DNA from: JBAWAP01 sp049589355
GTDB taxonomy: Bacteria; Chloroflexota; Anaerolineae; VGOG01
Assembly: GCA_049589355.1 (NCBI GenBank)
Contig: JBAWAP010000077.1
Coordinates: forward strand, 1-47,167
Length of the DNA stretch: 47,167 nucleotides
Direction: 5' to 3'
The notes beneath the pieces are model-generated. The model was not told the origin of the DNA. It did no database searches and saw only the letters and a list, made by a program, of their open reading frames with translations. Made by a program: the position numbers and the translations under genes. Of the stretch, positions 8,650 to 16,833 are shown one piece after another. Position 1 is the stretch's first letter. Each line of letters opens with the position of its first letter.

Positions 8650-11600
8650 ATGCTGCATCCCATCGTCGCTCAGATGCATCCCAGCCCAGAGCAGGAACCG
8701 GCGATCCGTGAGCGCGGTCGCGACGTCGTGGTCACCGCCGGGGCCGGCACCGGCAAGACCCGCACGCTGGTGGCCCGCTACCTGTCGCTCCTGGCCGAGG
8801 GGCTGCCCTTGCGCGCCATTGTCGCCGTCACCTTCACCAAGAAGGCAGCGCGCGAGATGCGCAATCGGGTCCGCGAGGAGGTGCGTAAATACCTGGAGTG
8901 GGCCGACCTGTCGCCGGAGGAGCGCGACCGCTGGCAGGCGGTCTACGCCGCACTGGACGCGGCGCGCATCGGCACCATCCACAGCCTGTGCGCCGAGATC
9001 CTGCGCGCCCACCCGGCCGAGGCCAGGGTAGACCCGCGTTTCGACGTGCTGGAGGAGGGGCAGGTCAACATCCTGCGCGGCCGGGCAGTAGACGAGGCGC
9101 TGGCCTGGGCCACGGACGACGAGGAGGCGGTGAAGCTGTTCGCCCTGTTGGGCGAGCGCGATCTGCGGAGCACGCTCGACGCCCTGATCAAGCAGCGCTT
9201 GGATGCCCAGAATGTCTTCGACGATTTGCCTGGCGACCTGCTGGCCCACTGGCAGCAGGCTCTGGCCGACCGACAACGGCAGGCCCTGGCCGTGCTCCTG
9301 GAGAGGCCGGAGTGGGTGGACACCGTCGGCATGCTGCAGGACAATGCAGCGATCGAACCGGATGATCGGATGGAACTCCAGCGACGGGAGGCACTGACGG
9401 CGATCTGGGACGCGGTGGGGCCACTGGCCGACCGACTGGCAGCCCTGGCGCGGCTGGACGGAATCAACCTGACCGGCGGCAGGAAGGCGGCCTGGCCGGG
9501 GGGCAAGGATCAGTTGCAGGCCATCAAGGATTCCTTGCGCACCCTACGCGACCTGTGGAGAAGCCAATCCGCTCTGTTGGAGCTGAGCCTGACACCGCTT
9601 GACAAGGAACTGGCACAAGCGCTTCCCGCACTGCGCGCGGCCTTCGCCTTCGCCTGCCAGCGGTACGGCGCTTTCAAGCGGGAAGGCAACGCGCTGGATT
9701 TCGACGACCTGGAGCAGGGCGCTGTGTCCCTTCTGAGAGAAAACGATTCGGCGCGGGAGCGCTGGCAGCGGGACGTCCGGGCCGTCCTGGTGGACGAGTT
9801 CCAGGACACCAACGGTCGCCAGCGCGATTTGGTGACGCTCCTGAACGGAGACGGCGGCAAGCTGTTCATCGTCGGCGATGGCAAGCAGTCCATCTACCGC
9901 TTCCGTGGGGCGGATGTGACTGTCTTCCGTGCCGAGCGGGAGCGGATCGAGCAGGGCGGCGCTGCCTTCCCGCTGGAGACCTCCTACCGCGCCCATCGGG
10001 ATCTGATCCAGGGGCTGAATGACTTGCTCCGCCCGGTGCTGGGCGAGGATGCCGACCCAGACCGGCCCTGGGCGGAGCCTTTCGCCCCACTGCTTCATTA
10101 CCGCGAGGAGCCTGGACCAGGCTTCTCCCCGCCCCACATCGAACTGCACCTGACCGTGGGCAGCAAAGAGACGGGGGCGCTGGACCGAGCTGCGGATGCC
10201 CTGGTGGCACGCATCGTGGGCCTGGTGGAGGGCAGTGTCCAGGTCGTGGAGGAGGGCCGGCCCCGTCCGCTGGACTATGGGAACGTCGCCATCCTGTGTC
10301 GCGCTTCGACCTCCTTCAGTGCCTACGAGGATGCCTTGGAGCGAGCCGGGGTGCCTTTCCTGACCGTGGCCGGACGTGGGTTCTACGGCCGCCCCGAGAT
10401 CCGCGATCTGCTCAACGTGCTGCAGGCCCTGGCCGATCCCACCGACGACTTGGCCCTGATGGGGCTACTGCGCTCGCCGGCCTTCGCCCTGTCCGACGCG
10501 GCGCTGTTCCACCTCTGCCAGGAGTGCGAACGGGACGAGAGAAGCATCTCTCTGTGGGACATCTTGCGGGAAGCGGGGGGTGGACTGTCCGGAGAGGACG
10601 GCCGCAGAGCTGAGCGGGCATCTCGCATCATCGCCGATCTGCACGGCCAGGTGGGGAGGACTTCCGTCGCCGATCTGCTGAAAGCCCTTCTGGACGCCAC
10701 CGACTACCGGGCGGGGTTGATCCAGGCCGGGCAGACGCGGGGAGCGCGCAACGTGGCCAAACTCCTGGCCGACGCCCACGCCAGCGGCATCGTAGGGGTG
10801 GGGGAGTTCCTGGAGTACGTGAATGGCCTGCGCGACACTGGGACGCGGGAGGGAGAGGCGCGCGCCACCGCGGAGGGCGCGGTGCAGATCATGAGCGTCC
10901 ACGCGGCCAAGGGGTTGGAATTCCCGATAGTCATCATCGGTGACATCACCCACAAGGGACAAGAGCGTCACGATCCACTGGTAGACCACGACCTGGGGGT
11001 GCTGCTGCCGCTTGAAGACGAAGACGGTACATTGCCGGCCATTTATCGCTTGGGTAAGCTTCGTGACAGTGACCAGGAAGATGCCGAATCGGACCGGCTC
11101 CTCTACGTGGCGGCTACCCGCGCCCGTGAGAAACTGATCTTCAGCGGCTGCATCAGCCTGAAGCAGGACGGCACCCTGGGCAGCTTAAAAGGCTGGCTGG
11201 GGAAAGCCGGCGGGTCGGAAGGACTGGGGCTTGAGGACACACATCTTGAGTACGACGGTGAGGGAGCGAGCGCCATCCATGTGGATCTGCAGGTCGGTTC
11301 GACGCCTGTCTCCTGCACCATCTATGAGCCGGGGTACGTCAGGGGCCAAGCTCCTTGCGAAAGCAGGGCGGGAGCCGTGCCGTCTGTATCTCTTCCGCCT
11401 CCCCTTTTGGAGCCCGTGTCTCCGGGGATAGAGCACGTGGACCAGCGGACCTCGGAGCAGGATCGCATCCCGCCGCAGCGGGTCTGGCGGGTGGTGCCGG
11501 CGGTGGAGCGGCCCCGGGCGCCAGCGTGGGTAGTTGGCTCGCTGGTGCACAAGGCGCTGGCGGCGTGGCGCTTCCCCGACGGTGGTGAGTTTGATCGCTG

Positions 11601-12060
11601 GGCGGAAGCCTGCGCTCGCGGTTATGGTCTCACTGACCGGGGGCAGTTGGCCGACGCCGTCCGCCAGAGCCGGCGACTCCTGCTCCGCTTCCAGGCCCAT
11701 CCGCTTTACTGGGAGATGGACAGTGCTGACCGCCGGTTGCACGAGGTGCCGTATAGCCTCGTAGTGGACGGGCACATTGAGAGTGGGATTATAGATGCCC
11801 TGTATTTTGGTGGGCAGGAGAGCTGGAGGCTAGTGGAGTTCAAGACTGACGATCTGCGGGATGAAAACGAGTTGCGGGAGGGGGTGGAGAAGTATATTCC
11901 TCAGATGAGGCGATATGCACGGGCGATGGAGAGTCTCCTTGGCCAAGAACCAAGAGCGATGTTGTGCTTCCTGGGCTATAAGGGAGGGGTTCGTATTGTG
12001 CATACCAATCCTCAAGGGGGAAGCGGACAGCCTTTGGATTATAGTTTAGGTGAGGTATGA
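8650..12060 (+). CDS. addA: AddA-type UvrD/RecB-family helicase-nuclease
   Basis: 1136 residues starting at the ATG at 8650, with GAGAGTGAGAG just upstream overlapping the addB stop. Superfamily 1A helicase motifs are all present: GAGTGKT (31-37), FTKKAAREM, DEFQDTN (382-388), GDGKQSIYRFRGA (about 409-421), SVHAAKGLEFP (about 749) and LLYVAATRAREKL (about 817). The C-terminal nuclease domain has IIDALYF and VEFKTDD near 1062. With AddB it forms the helicase-nuclease that processes double-strand breaks, the Gram-positive/Chloroflexota counterpart of RecBCD. The last codon overlaps the start of the following methyltransferase. Confidence 0.93.
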   Translation: MLHPIVAQMHPSPEQEPAIRERGRDVVVTAGAGTGKTRTLVARYLSLLAEGLPLRAIVAVTFTKKAAREMRNRVREEVRKYLEWADLSPEERDRWQAVYAALDAARIGTIHSLCAEILRAHPAEARVDPRFDVLEEGQVNILRGRAVDEALAWATDDEEAVKLFALLGERDLRSTLDALIKQRLDAQNVFDDLPGDLLAHWQQALADRQRQALAVLLERPEWVDTVGMLQDNAAIEPDDRMELQRREALTAIWDAVGPLADRLAALARLDGINLTGGRKAAWPGGKDQLQAIKDSLRTLRDLWRSQSALLELSLTPLDKELAQALPALRAAFAFACQRYGAFKREGNALDFDDLEQGAVSLLRENDSARERWQRDVRAVLVDEFQDTNGRQRDLVTLLNGDGGKLFIVGDGKQSIYRFRGADVTVFRAERERIEQGGAAFPLETSYRAHRDLIQGLNDLLRPVLGEDADPDRPWAEPFAPLLHYREEPGPGFSPPHIELHLTVGSKETGALDRAADALVARIVGLVEGSVQVVEEGRPRPLDYGNVAILCRASTSFSAYEDALERAGVPFLTVAGRGFYGRPEIRDLLNVLQALADPTDDLALMGLLRSPAFALSDAALFHLCQECERDERSISLWDILREAGGGLSGEDGRRAERASRIIADLHGQVGRTSVADLLKALLDATDYRAGLIQAGQTRGARNVAKLLADAHASGIVGVGEFLEYVNGLRDTGTREGEARATAEGAVQIMSVHAAKGLEFPIVIIGDITHKGQERHDPLVDHDLGVLLPLEDEDGTLPAIYRLGKLRDSDQEDAESDRLLYVAATRAREKLIFSGCISLKQDGTLGSLKGWLGKAGGSEGLGLEDTHLEYDGEGASAIHVDLQVGSTPVSCTIYEPGYVRGQAPCESRAGAVPSVSLPPPLLEPVSPGIEHVDQRTSEQDRIPPQRVWRVVPAVERPRAPAWVVGSLVHKALAAWRFPDGGEFDRWAEACARGYGLTDRGQLADAVRQSRRLLLRFQAHPLYWEMDSADRRLHEVPYSLVVDGHIESGIIDALYFGGQESWRLVEFKTDDLRDENELREGVEKYIPQMRRYARAMESLLGQEPRAMLCFLGYKGGVRIVHTNPQGGSGQPLDYSLGEV

Positions 12061-12869
12061 AACATTCGCAAATACCCGAACAAGAAGTCGCCAGATACTG
12101 GGATGAGAACGCCAATTTGTGGGCCGATCATGTTCGCCAAGGGTGGGATGCATACCGCGAGTACTTCAACAATCCCGCCTTTTTTGAGTTCATCGGCGAC
12201 CTCAGCGGGAAGACGGTTCTGGACGCGGGCTGTGGGGAGGGTTACAATACGCGGATTTTGGCCAGAAGCGGAGCGCAAATGACGGGGGTGGACATTTCCG
12301 AGAGGATGATCGAACTGGCTCGCCAGGAGGAGCAAAGCGAACCTCTGGGGATTCGGTACGAGGTGGCATCTTTTTGTGATCTTTCTCTCTTCGACGACAC
12401 ATCTTTCGATGTCGTGGTCTCATCTATGGTGCTCATGGATGGTCCGGATTTCGAGGGCGCTGTCACGGAGATTTTTCGAGTGCTTCGGCCAGGTGGTGAA
12501 CTGATGTTCAGCATAACCCACCCGTGTTTCATGACCAAAGGGTACGGATGGATTCCTGATGACGAAAACGCTATGAGGATCACGGTGTCCGACTATTTTG
12601 ATCGCCAACCCTGGGTGGAGCATTGGAGATTCTCAAAGGGTCCAATTCCAGAGAATACTGAGCCATTTGCTGTTCCCAATTTCCCCCGGACGCTTTCCGA
12701 CTACCTTAACGCTTTGATTCAGGCAGGATTCGTCTTGAAAAGGATAGAAGAACCGCGTCCGCTCCAGGAGATATGCGAGAAGCATCTTTGGCTCCAGAGG
12801 TGGCGGGATCACGCGGCTATGTTTCTGTATGTGCGGGCGGTGAAGGGGGAATGGGGGGTGAGTCAATGA
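12057..12869 (+). CDS. Class I SAM-dependent methyltransferase
   Basis: 270 residues. The ATG at 12057 overlaps the addA stop (ATGA), so the gene is translationally coupled to addAB. Motif I is VLDAGCGEGYNTRIL near residue 55, followed by GVDISERMIELA (acidic residue binding the ribose) and VVVSSMVLMDGPDF, the Methyltransf_11/UbiE-like layout. The substrate is not evident: the family covers small molecules, quinones and lipids. The coupling to addA is probably positional rather than functional. Length and motifs are intact. Confidence 0.85.
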   Translation: MKHSQIPEQEVARYWDENANLWADHVRQGWDAYREYFNNPAFFEFIGDLSGKTVLDAGCGEGYNTRILARSGAQMTGVDISERMIELARQEEQSEPLGIRYEVASFCDLSLFDDTSFDVVVSSMVLMDGPDFEGAVTEIFRVLRPGGELMFSITHPCFMTKGYGWIPDDENAMRITVSDYFDRQPWVEHWRFSKGPIPENTEPFAVPNFPRTLSDYLNALIQAGFVLKRIEEPRPLQEICEKHLWLQRWRDHAAMFLYVRAVKGEWGVSQ

Positions 12870-12924
12870 GTAACGGGTTAACGAGGCGCTAGTTACCTCG
12901 TTGCCCCGTTGACTCGTTACCTCG
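12868..12924. repeat. Imperfect inverted repeat downstream of the methyltransferase
   Basis: GAGTAACGGGTTAACGAGG faces CCTCGTTGCCCCGTTGACTC, followed by GTTACCTCG. The arms are imperfect and the loop short. No T-run follows, so it looks like a dispersed palindromic repeat rather than a clear terminator, although it could form a hairpin in the transcript. Confidence 0.5.
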
Positions 12925-12949
12925 ATGTCCGGTGTGCAGGAGGTGAACG

Positions 12950-14476
12950 ATGCGCAGAAGAAAGTATGTGTCTAGGCGTCTGGTGGCTATCGCGGTGATA
13001 GCCACCCTGTTGCTGTCCCTGACGGCCCCAGCGATGGCCGACGGCGGGCCTGTCCTCAGCGACCCGCAACTGTGGGCCCAACTGGAGGAGGGACAGCAGA
13101 TCGCGGTGGTCAGCCTGGGGAAGGGTAATACAGCCCGCGTGGACCTCTTCATCTCCATGCTCGACAGGAGTGGGGTGTCCCACGAGGTCGTGTTCTTTCT
13201 CCCGTTGGGGATTGATCCCTCGGATTTCGGTGTGACTGAAGAGACCTCCCTGGATTTCGACAGGGCGGTGACTGAGGAGTTGGACCGAATCCTGCTGACA
13301 GAGGCCGGGCGAACGGTCTCCTATAGGAGAAATGTACGCTGGGCATTGCTGCTGGGGACGCTGTTCATCAACGGGGCATGGAGTTGGCCGTTTTGGCTTC
13401 TGTGGACGCTGGCTGGCTGCGCTGCCCCTGGCGCACAGCTTGCTCCGATAGCCATTTACGAAACGGAGAGCTCGCAGGTCGCCATCTACGGAATGGACGA
13501 GGACACCGATCTCCAGGCGCTCATCGAAACCACGGGTCTCGACCCGGCGGTGCAGGAGACGCTGGCCCGGCTGGAGGGTCAGCAGATTGCCGTCGTCACC
13601 CTCCAAACACAGCCGCCGCCCGAGGGAGAGGACACTGGTTGGGAGCCTACCGGCCAGCCTGGCCTCCATCTGGCCTGGACGACCACCCTGGTGTCCCACT
13701 CCGCCGAGGCGACGTACGCCTATCCCCTGGGCACCGGTAGCGCCTGGGCGAATCCCATCGAGATTACGCGCGTCTACGTCGTCGCGCCTCCAGGGGTAGA
13801 TTTCAAGCTCCAATATCCAAGGCTGGGGCCAGACCGCTCAGGTTTTACACTGCCTTTGATGTGGGGTCAGCCGCAGCCGCGGATTATGGACGCCAAGGGC
13901 CCTGCCTACGCTGTAGAGGACGCGGTGGGGGACTTTGGCCGCATCGGGCGGGTCACCTACATGTTCAGCAACCCCGCCGAAGACCTGGTCATCACCCGCC
14001 TGCCGGAGATGTCGCCGGAGACTCTGGCAGCGCTGAGGCGACTGAAGTCCCAAGAGCCCTTGCAGTCACTTTCGTACGTGCTCAGCTTCGTGGTGGCCCT
14101 GCTGGTATGGTTGGTTGCATGGCGCTACACCATGCCGCGACTGCTGGGGCTGGAATACCGGTGGCGCGGCCTCAGGGTATACCGCGATGCCTTCGGATGG
14201 GCACTGCTGTACCCGCTGACCAACGGGGTATTGCTGGCAGTGGCGGCTCTGTTGGTCCCCATCACGGCCGGTGTGTCATTGCTGGTAGGGGCTCCGGTGT
14301 TGTTCATCACTTTGCTCGGGGTGGTCAGCATCTTGTTATTCGTTCGGTGGAGCTCGCGCAACCTTGGTGTTTCCAAGAAGCGGGCTGCACTGGCCTACGT
14401 CATCGTTGTTTCGGTTGCTAATGTAGTCTACCTGGGCTTTGCTGCTGGCTACGCGGCGCTGGTAGGGGCGTTTTAG
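12950..14476 (+). CDS. Secreted/membrane protein of unknown function (DUF2330-like layout)
   Basis: 508 residues; start supported by AGGAGGTG about 6 nt upstream. An N-terminal signal peptide (RRKYVSRR, hydrophobic run to about residue 28, APAMADGG cleavage region) leads to an extracytoplasmic part with two similar segments, EEGQQIAVVSLGKG near 47 and EGQQIAVVTLQTQP near 210, suggesting an internal duplication. A hydrophobic stretch lies around 130-150. After about residue 370 come roughly four transmembrane helices. The architecture recalls DUF2330-type proteins of Chloroflexota, but I do not recognise it firmly. It is followed with no gap by a methyltransferase gene. Confidence 0.7.
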   Translation: MRRRKYVSRRLVAIAVIATLLLSLTAPAMADGGPVLSDPQLWAQLEEGQQIAVVSLGKGNTARVDLFISMLDRSGVSHEVVFFLPLGIDPSDFGVTEETSLDFDRAVTEELDRILLTEAGRTVSYRRNVRWALLLGTLFINGAWSWPFWLLWTLAGCAAPGAQLAPIAIYETESSQVAIYGMDEDTDLQALIETTGLDPAVQETLARLEGQQIAVVTLQTQPPPEGEDTGWEPTGQPGLHLAWTTTLVSHSAEATYAYPLGTGSAWANPIEITRVYVVAPPGVDFKLQYPRLGPDRSGFTLPLMWGQPQPRIMDAKGPAYAVEDAVGDFGRIGRVTYMFSNPAEDLVITRLPEMSPETLAALRRLKSQEPLQSLSYVLSFVVALLVWLVAWRYTMPRLLGLEYRWRGLRVYRDAFGWALLYPLTNGVLLAVAALLVPITAGVSLLVGAPVLFITLLGVVSILLFVRWSSRNLGVSKKRAALAYVIVVSVANVVYLGFAAGYAALVGAF

Positions 14477-14488
14477 ATGGAGCGAAAG

Positions 14489-15241
14489 ATGATAAGAAAC
14501 GAGTGGGAGGAGTTCTTTGACGGCCACGCTCCAGTCTACATGGAGAACTCCTTCACGAAAAACACTGTAGAGGAAGTGGATTTTGCTCTTGAGGAGCTAG
14601 GACTTCCGCCGGGTAGCCGTATTCTGGATGTGGGCTGCGGGACCGGACGCCACGCTGTTGAGCTTGCCAGGCGTGGGTACCAGGTCACGGGTGTGGACAT
14701 CTCTGCCGGGATGCTGGCAGAAGCAGAGAAAGCGGCCAGGGAAGCTGACGTTCAGGTCGAATGGATCCACGCTGACGCGACGAAGTTTACACCAGACAAG
14801 CTGTTTGACGCGGCCATCTGTCTGTGCGAGGGAGCTTTCTCGCTATTGGGTAGCCAGGATGACCCCATTGAGCACGATCTGGCCATCCTTCGCAACATAC
14901 ATGCTGCCCTCAAGGCAGGGGCTCGGTTCATTCTGACCGCCCCCAATGCATGCAGGCTAATTCGCCAGTCTAACCAGGAGGATGTGGAAAAAGGGCGGTT
15001 TGATCCACTCATGATGGTTGAAGTCTTCACTGTAGAGTGGGATACACCGGAGGGCAAGAGGAGCCTGCAGGTGAGAGGGCGCAGTTATGTGCCCACAGAG
15101 CTCGTCCTGCTCTTTCGCCAGGCAGGGTTCGAAGCGGAACACGTCTGGGGTGGGACCGCAGGGAACTGGGGGCGGCGTGAGCTTAACCTTGATGAGATGG
15201 AGATCATGGTTGTCGCCAGGAAGGCAGTCAACGTCGCCTAA
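14489..15241 (+). CDS. Class I SAM-dependent methyltransferase
   Basis: 250 residues from the ATG at 14489, which has GGAG 7 nt upstream; an in-frame ATG at 14477 directly after the previous stop is the alternative. Motif I RILDVGCGTGRHAVELA and GVDISAGMLAEAEK are classical; VEWIHADATKF and AICLCEGAFSLL follow. It resembles the Methyltransf_25 group. The substrate is unknown. It likely shares a transcript with the membrane protein upstream. A cut third methyltransferase follows 20 bases later, so this spot has accumulated three methyltransferase genes in 3.4 kb. Confidence 0.85.
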   Translation: MIRNEWEEFFDGHAPVYMENSFTKNTVEEVDFALEELGLPPGSRILDVGCGTGRHAVELARRGYQVTGVDISAGMLAEAEKAAREADVQVEWIHADATKFTPDKLFDAAICLCEGAFSLLGSQDDPIEHDLAILRNIHAALKAGARFILTAPNACRLIRQSNQEDVEKGRFDPLMMVEVFTVEWDTPEGKRSLQVRGRSYVPTELVLLFRQAGFEAEHVWGGTAGNWGRRELNLDEMEIMVVARKAVNVA

Positions 15242-15261
15242 CGCCATTCGAGGGGGATTCA

Positions 15262-15450
15262 GTGAAGAAGGAAGACCCGTGTGACAAAAAGTATGCAGGC
15301 CAGGAATTCTACTGGGGGAAGAAGCCCTCAGCCACGTGTGATAGGGTCAGAGGGATCATTAGACCCGATGCGGATTCTCGTCCCAAGCTGCTGGACCAGG
15401 GTTGTGGTGAGGGGAGAAACGCTGTCTATTTTGCCAAACGCGGCTTTTGA
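15262..15450 (+). pseudogene. 5' fragment of a TehB-like SAM methyltransferase
   Basis: From the GTG at 15262 the protein reads MKKEDPCDKKYAGQEFYWGK, then LLDQGCGEGRNAVYFAKRGF and stops at 62 residues. This is the start of a TehB/tellurite-resistance-type methyltransferase up to and just past motif I (normally LDLGCGEGRNAVYFA). The other two thirds are absent; the next bases belong to the convergent pentapeptide-repeat gene. The Leu-to-Gln change in motif I also suggests loss of constraint. Confidence 0.7.
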
Positions 15451-15467
15451 ACGAAGTTAGCAGTTGG

Positions 15468-16610
15468 TTATTCCAATAAGTCATTTTGGCCGCTTTCAGC
15501 CTCCAAATCTATGGCTTCGGGCGGTGGGGTGAATCCCTCGGGCCACACAGTAGAGTCGTTGTACTTGGCGTGGCTCATATTGCCCCCTTGGAGGTTTGTG
15601 GCTCCAAGCAAGGTCCCTCGGAGGTCTGCTTGCTCCAGGTCCACATCTTGGAGGTTTGCGGCCCAAAGGCTGGCACCCTTGAGATTGGCACTCACCAGGT
15701 CAGCGTCCTGGAGGTTGGCGTGCTTCAGGTTGGCGTCCTGGAGGTCGGCTTGCGTTAGGTCAGCGTCCTGGAGATTGGCGTACTTCAGGTTGGCGTCCTG
15801 GAGGTCGGCTTCCTTCAGATTGGCGTACTGGAGATTGGTGCGCATCAGGTTGGCGTTCTGGAGATCAGCGTACTTCAAGGTGGCACCCTGGAGATTAGCC
15901 TCATACAGGCTAGCACCCTGGAAACTGACGCCAGTCAGGCCAGCACCCTGGAGATTGGCGTACTTCAGGTTAGCACCCTGGAGACTGGCCTCATACGGGC
16001 TGGCACCCTGGAGATTGGCGTCCGTCAGGTTGGCGTCCTGGAGATTGGTGCGCATCAGGTTGGCGTCTTGGAGGTCGGCTTCCGTCAGGTTGGCGTCCTG
16101 GAGATTGGCGTCCGTGAGGTTGGCGTCTTGGAGATCGGCGTACTTCAGGTTAGCACCCTGGAGATTGGCCTGCCGCAGATTGGCCTCTCGCAGGCTGGCC
16201 CATTGGAGGTTGACCTCTTGCAGGTTGGCCGCGTATAGATGGGCCTTATTAACCGAACCATCCCGTAGCCATCCACGCGCCTGCAGTGCCCGAGCTGCTT
16301 CCCGTGCAGATGCACCATCCGAGCTGCCGAGCTGCACAATTAGCTGCCTTTTCTCTCGTTCTGTTTCACGGCGCTGATACAGCGCTTCAACGACGAGTAT
16401 TATGATGGCAACACTTGCCAGTTCAGTGCTGGCGTTGACGTAGAAATCCGCAATTATCTGCTTTGCCGTCTCCGTCAGGTAAAGCCACCCAAGCTGATTC
16501 AGGTAGCCAAGTGCCCCGATCAGAAACGCCAATGCCAGTAGAGCCATACCCACCAGCCTGAGACCAGTCCACCAATGAATGAACCGCCGTGCAATTCTAA
16601 TGACAATCAT
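15468..16610 (-). CDS. Membrane-anchored pentapeptide-repeat protein
   Basis: 380 residues, read on the minus strand. The start at 16610 (MIVIRIARRF) is preferred over 16643 because AGGAGG lies 7-8 nt before it. Two transmembrane helices (about 18-38 and 60-80) are followed by RETEREKRQLIVQLGSS and a short helical linker (ARALQARGWLRDGSV), then some 45 tandem pentapeptides of A(D/N)LQx type from about residue 115 to 355, forming a right-handed quadrilateral beta-helix. The DNA repeats with a 15-base period, in places nearly identical, indicating recent expansion. The C-terminus is acidic. Function is unknown; some soluble pentapeptide proteins mimic DNA and protect gyrase, but a membrane anchor suggests another role. 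Confidence 0.9.
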   Translation of the reverse strand: MIVIRIARRFIHWWTGLRLVGMALLALAFLIGALGYLNQLGWLYLTETAKQIIADFYVNASTELASVAIIILVVEALYQRRETEREKRQLIVQLGSSDGASAREAARALQARGWLRDGSVNKAHLYAANLQEVNLQWASLREANLRQANLQGANLKYADLQDANLTDANLQDANLTEADLQDANLMRTNLQDANLTDANLQGASPYEASLQGANLKYANLQGAGLTGVSFQGASLYEANLQGATLKYADLQNANLMRTNLQYANLKEADLQDANLKYANLQDADLTQADLQDANLKHANLQDADLVSANLKGASLWAANLQDVDLEQADLRGTLLGATNLQGGNMSHAKYNDSTVWPEGFTPPPEAIDLEAESGQNDLLE

Positions 16611-16833
16611 TGGCCAACCTCCTATCCTGAGAATGCACAACATGGGTATTGTAGCATTTTTTGCTTAGTTGCGCAAGTCTAAGAATCGGATTATAATGGG
16701 GCCGTGCCCTCTCCAGATAGGGCGTCAGCAACGTGAAGGAGAAGTCACAATCCTCCGGTGGACTACGCGACCTGGGAGCACGAGCGCCTTATCAACCGGG
16801 GTTTGATCGAGTAGCTGTTCGCTTTCGTTTTTG
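16611..16833 (+). other. Intergenic region with gene remnant and orphan promoter
   Basis: Between two minus-strand genes. A consensus-like plus-strand promoter lies at 16669-16697, but no gene follows. A short plus-strand tail at 16758-16814 (VDYATWEHERLINRGLIE, then TAG) looks like the last codons of a lost protein. GCCCT-8-AGGGC just downstream of the promoter can form a small hairpin. Confidence 0.4.
16669..16697 (+). promoter_or_regulatory. Sigma-70-type promoter with no intact downstream gene
   Basis: TTGCGC (16669-16674), 17-bp spacer, TATAAT (16692-16697). The -10 is perfect and the spacing ideal. It points right, towards a gene remnant and then the 3' end of a convergent gene. Confidence 0.5.

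Noticed and set aside
12917..13813. Minus-strand open frame of 298 codons
   Set aside because: Opposes the signal-peptide membrane protein, which has a strong ribosome-binding site; no protein family match.
15640..16200. Possible CRISPR or tandem array
   Set aside because: The 15-base period with no spacers codes for A(D/N)LQx pentapeptides; it is protein repeat coding.
15511..16377. Long plus-strand open frame (288 codons)
   Set aside because: It is antisense to the pentapeptide-repeat gene and arises from the 15-base periodicity; no ribosome-binding site or family resemblance.
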